A DNA stretch of 48,899 nucleotides, from assembly GCF_001612615.1 (NCBI RefSeq), contig NZ_BDAU01000055.1:1-48899 (forward strand), written 5' to 3'. Below, in pieces: positions 48,501 to 48,899 of the stretch. The notes below the pieces were generated by a model. That model was not told the origin of the DNA. It made no database searches and saw only the letters and a list, made by a program, of their open reading frames with translations. This stretch comes from Nocardia amikacinitolerans NBRC 108937 (lineage in GTDB: Bacteria > Actinomycetota > Actinomycetes > Mycobacteriales > Mycobacteriaceae). A program made the translations under genes and the position numbers. Position 1 is the first letter of the stretch, and each line of letters starts with the position of its first letter.

Positions 48501-48899
48501 GCGGCAGCACCGGCTTGCACGTTCGCGGCTGGGCCGGCCGACCCACCTGCGGCGGCATCGCGCGGTTCTGTCGTGGCGGCATTGCTCGGCCCGCTCGCGG
48601 CGGCACTGGCTGGTACGTTCCCGGCCGGACTGGCCAACCCACTTGCGGCGGCATCGTGCGGTCCTGTCGTGGCGGCATTGCCCGGCCCACTCGCGGCGCC
48701 ACTGGCTGGCGCGTTCCCAGCCGGACTGGCCAACCCACCTGCGGCGGCACCGCGCGGTCCTGTCGCGGCGGCACCGCCTGCGCTCGCGGCAGCACCGGCT
48801 GGCTCGTTCGCGGGCGAACTGGCGAACCCACTTGCGGTGGCACCGTCTGCGCTGGCGCCGGCACCGGCTGGTCCGTTCCCAGCCGGACCGGCGAACCCG
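45599..48899 (-). CDS. NB-ARC/TPR regulator of the AfsR/SARP-like type, 5' partial with repeat linker
   Basis: The gene runs off the right edge; about 1100 residues are visible and no true start is present (the first in-frame start-like codon, a TTG at 48733, is inside the repeats). The visible N-terminal 235 residues are an Ala/Gly/Pro linker of 31-32-residue repeats. Then an NB-ARC ATPase follows: LLGRDGDLDELVELL, Walker A GPGGTGKTR (47957-47983), Walker B MLLILDNCEHL, LTTSRAPL and GLPLAIELAAAR. The C-terminal 500 residues are helical TPR-like repeats. No C-terminal LuxR HTH is seen, so any DNA-binding part must be N-terminal, outside the window. It is likely a large signal-integrating regulator. 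Confidence 0.85.
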   Translation of the reverse strand, partial: GFAGPAGNGPAGAGASADGATASGFASSPANEPAGAAASAGGAAATGPRGAAAGGLASPAGNAPASGAASGPGNAATTGPHDAAASGLASPAGNVPASAAASGPSNAATTEPRDAAAGGSAGPAANVQAGAAASTGGAAATGPGDAAAAGLAGPAGNVPASGAASAGNAAATGPGDAAAGGLAGPAGNVPAGGAASGPGNAATTGPHDAAASGLAGPAGNGPAGAAASWPGGAVANVRDHRASTGTGAFASVDSTAPLHESGGAGLPTPRDAIGLRAAPNALLGRDGDLDELVELLRAARVVTVLGPGGTGKTRVANEVGARVARRESVVLVELASVRSTSVADARADIESAISTTLGIGEVVREPGLLRQGRIDTGRRLRDALSARPMLLILDNCEHLIDAVAEVVADLIGSCEQLTVLTTSRAPLAISAESVYPLAPLSIDAAGSPATDLFNARARAVRPTVRLDPDAVARLCAMLDGLPLAIELAAARVRTMSVEEIESRLEHRFALLRGGDRSSPERHRTLHAVIAWSWNLLDPPQQATLRRMCRFPAGFTLPAAESVAGGADVDDVTAAVDGLVGQSLLTVLEDEGGTRYRMLETVREFGEEQLTAADEGELVMRRMSRWASEYTVAAARRYRTDDQVSTVLSVGAELDNLVAVLRHALDRGDSATVYRVFPVAAMLWMMRGAHLELTSWAPRVLRLTPEPGPARGVVADLRMLASVVIGLHMIYLNSDLRPMAAVRSRARTLLRTAVDMNPGLRLLGDLLIADASGKGVARKLAEGARSPDPDVRAAALIARANLRENQGDVHGSARDSLGALRLVEPADLWGTAMVCQHLGQLGGQTARYAESVDYYRRAVEALRILRAHEEIVEIRSYLAVALIGIGRVDQARAELSFALDSSDDPAHVPPIDDPNIRRNHRLATVAAGVAELALAEGDIDAGMRYYRRSLNLLGWPEDELTPGPGGLMLAGAMVGAHVLYGRVDAATELAAELAAGAAGRLAQYYDLPQIGAVACGVGSYLLAVDPGSDLGIELLALAAKVVARQDYPSMMVERHLELHRPRVGAERMSAALRSAAALRRRTGAARIIALLREFSGAQGD
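48190..48899 (-). repeat. Coding minisatellite of 93-96 bp units
   Basis: The motif ACCGGCCAACCCAC and its variants recur near 48251, 48347, 48440, 48533, 48629, 48725, 48818 and 48887. Spacings are 96, 93, 93, 96, 96, 93 and 69 bp. All multiples of three keep the frame, giving repeats like LAGPAGNVPASGAASGPGN. The array continues past the edge. Such arrays often vary in copy number between strains. Confidence 0.88.

Noticed and set aside
48731..48733. TTG as the start of the NB-ARC regulator
   Set aside because: The codon lies inside the tandem repeats, the frame stays open to the window edge, and the repeats continue upstream of it.
48190..48899. A possible CRISPR or tandem non-coding array
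   Set aside because: Units are 93-96 bp, keep the reading frame and vary within the unit, without constant repeats and unique spacers. It is a coding minisatellite.

Overview
The window looks like a chromosomal segment of a high-GC actinomycete of the Mycobacteriales, most likely Nocardia or a close relative. Codons strongly favour G/C in third position and GTG starts are common. From senX3-regX3 through ppx, proC, the bS22 gene, serB-like, hemA-C-D, hemB, hemL and the cytochrome c maturation genes, the order follows the Mycobacterium tuberculosis Rv0490-Rv0529 block, recalled from general knowledge. Differences are a rex gene heading the heme operon, no mmpS2/mmpL2 pair, no repeat between senX3 and regX3, and a reverse-strand block between hemD and hemB.

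Layout. 1-2570: the end of an HxlR-type regulator, then the phosphate-sensing pair senX3-regX3. 2606-5220 (minus): three small exported proteins, two of them paralogues, and a cysteine-rich cytoplasmic protein. 5286-10857: ppx, a membrane protein, a TIM-barrel isomerase-like protein, a thioesterase-like protein and proC. 11033-14002: a BldC-like helix-turn-helix protein, the 33-residue ribosomal protein bS22, a degenerate sugar-nucleotide SDR and an acyltransferase. A duplicated palindromic element (14038-14303) separates these from a convergent HAD phosphatase. 15513-20922: a glutaredoxin-like protein, then rex-hemA-hemC-hemD, with a near-consensus Rex operator at 15868. 20934-21249: an array of related hairpins. 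21279-23074 (minus): three genes splitting the heme genes. 23209-27101: hemB and a run of small membrane or exported proteins. 27269-34033: hemL, a histidine phosphatase with a long acidic tail, a TlpA-like thioredoxin, ccdA, resB and ccsB, tying heme synthesis to cytochrome c assembly.

From 34106 the region is more accessory: a VapBC toxin-antitoxin pair, an exported protein, a Uma2-like protein, a lower-GC gene with a possible PD-(D/E)XK (QxK) nuclease motif, a PurN-like formyltransferase, a BldC homologue, a Cds1-like cysteine desulfhydrase, a two-gene HTH plus ClpN module with twin palindromic operators, a PF04020 membrane protein, a DrrAB-type ABC exporter preceded by three GTGCAA repeats phased at 11 bp, and a large NB-ARC/TPR (AfsR/SARP-like) regulator that runs off the right edge through a 93-96 bp coding minisatellite.

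Themes. Redox (Rex, thioredoxins, c-type cytochromes) and heme supply are physically coupled. Many operon heads show a -10-like TANNNT hexamer 5-8 nt before the start codon, suggesting leaderless transcripts. The best candidates for undescribed biology are the lower-GC nuclease-like gene, the HTH/ClpN module, the phased repeats before the ABC exporter, and the two intergenic repeat families. No tRNA, rRNA, CRISPR array or insertion sequence was recognised.
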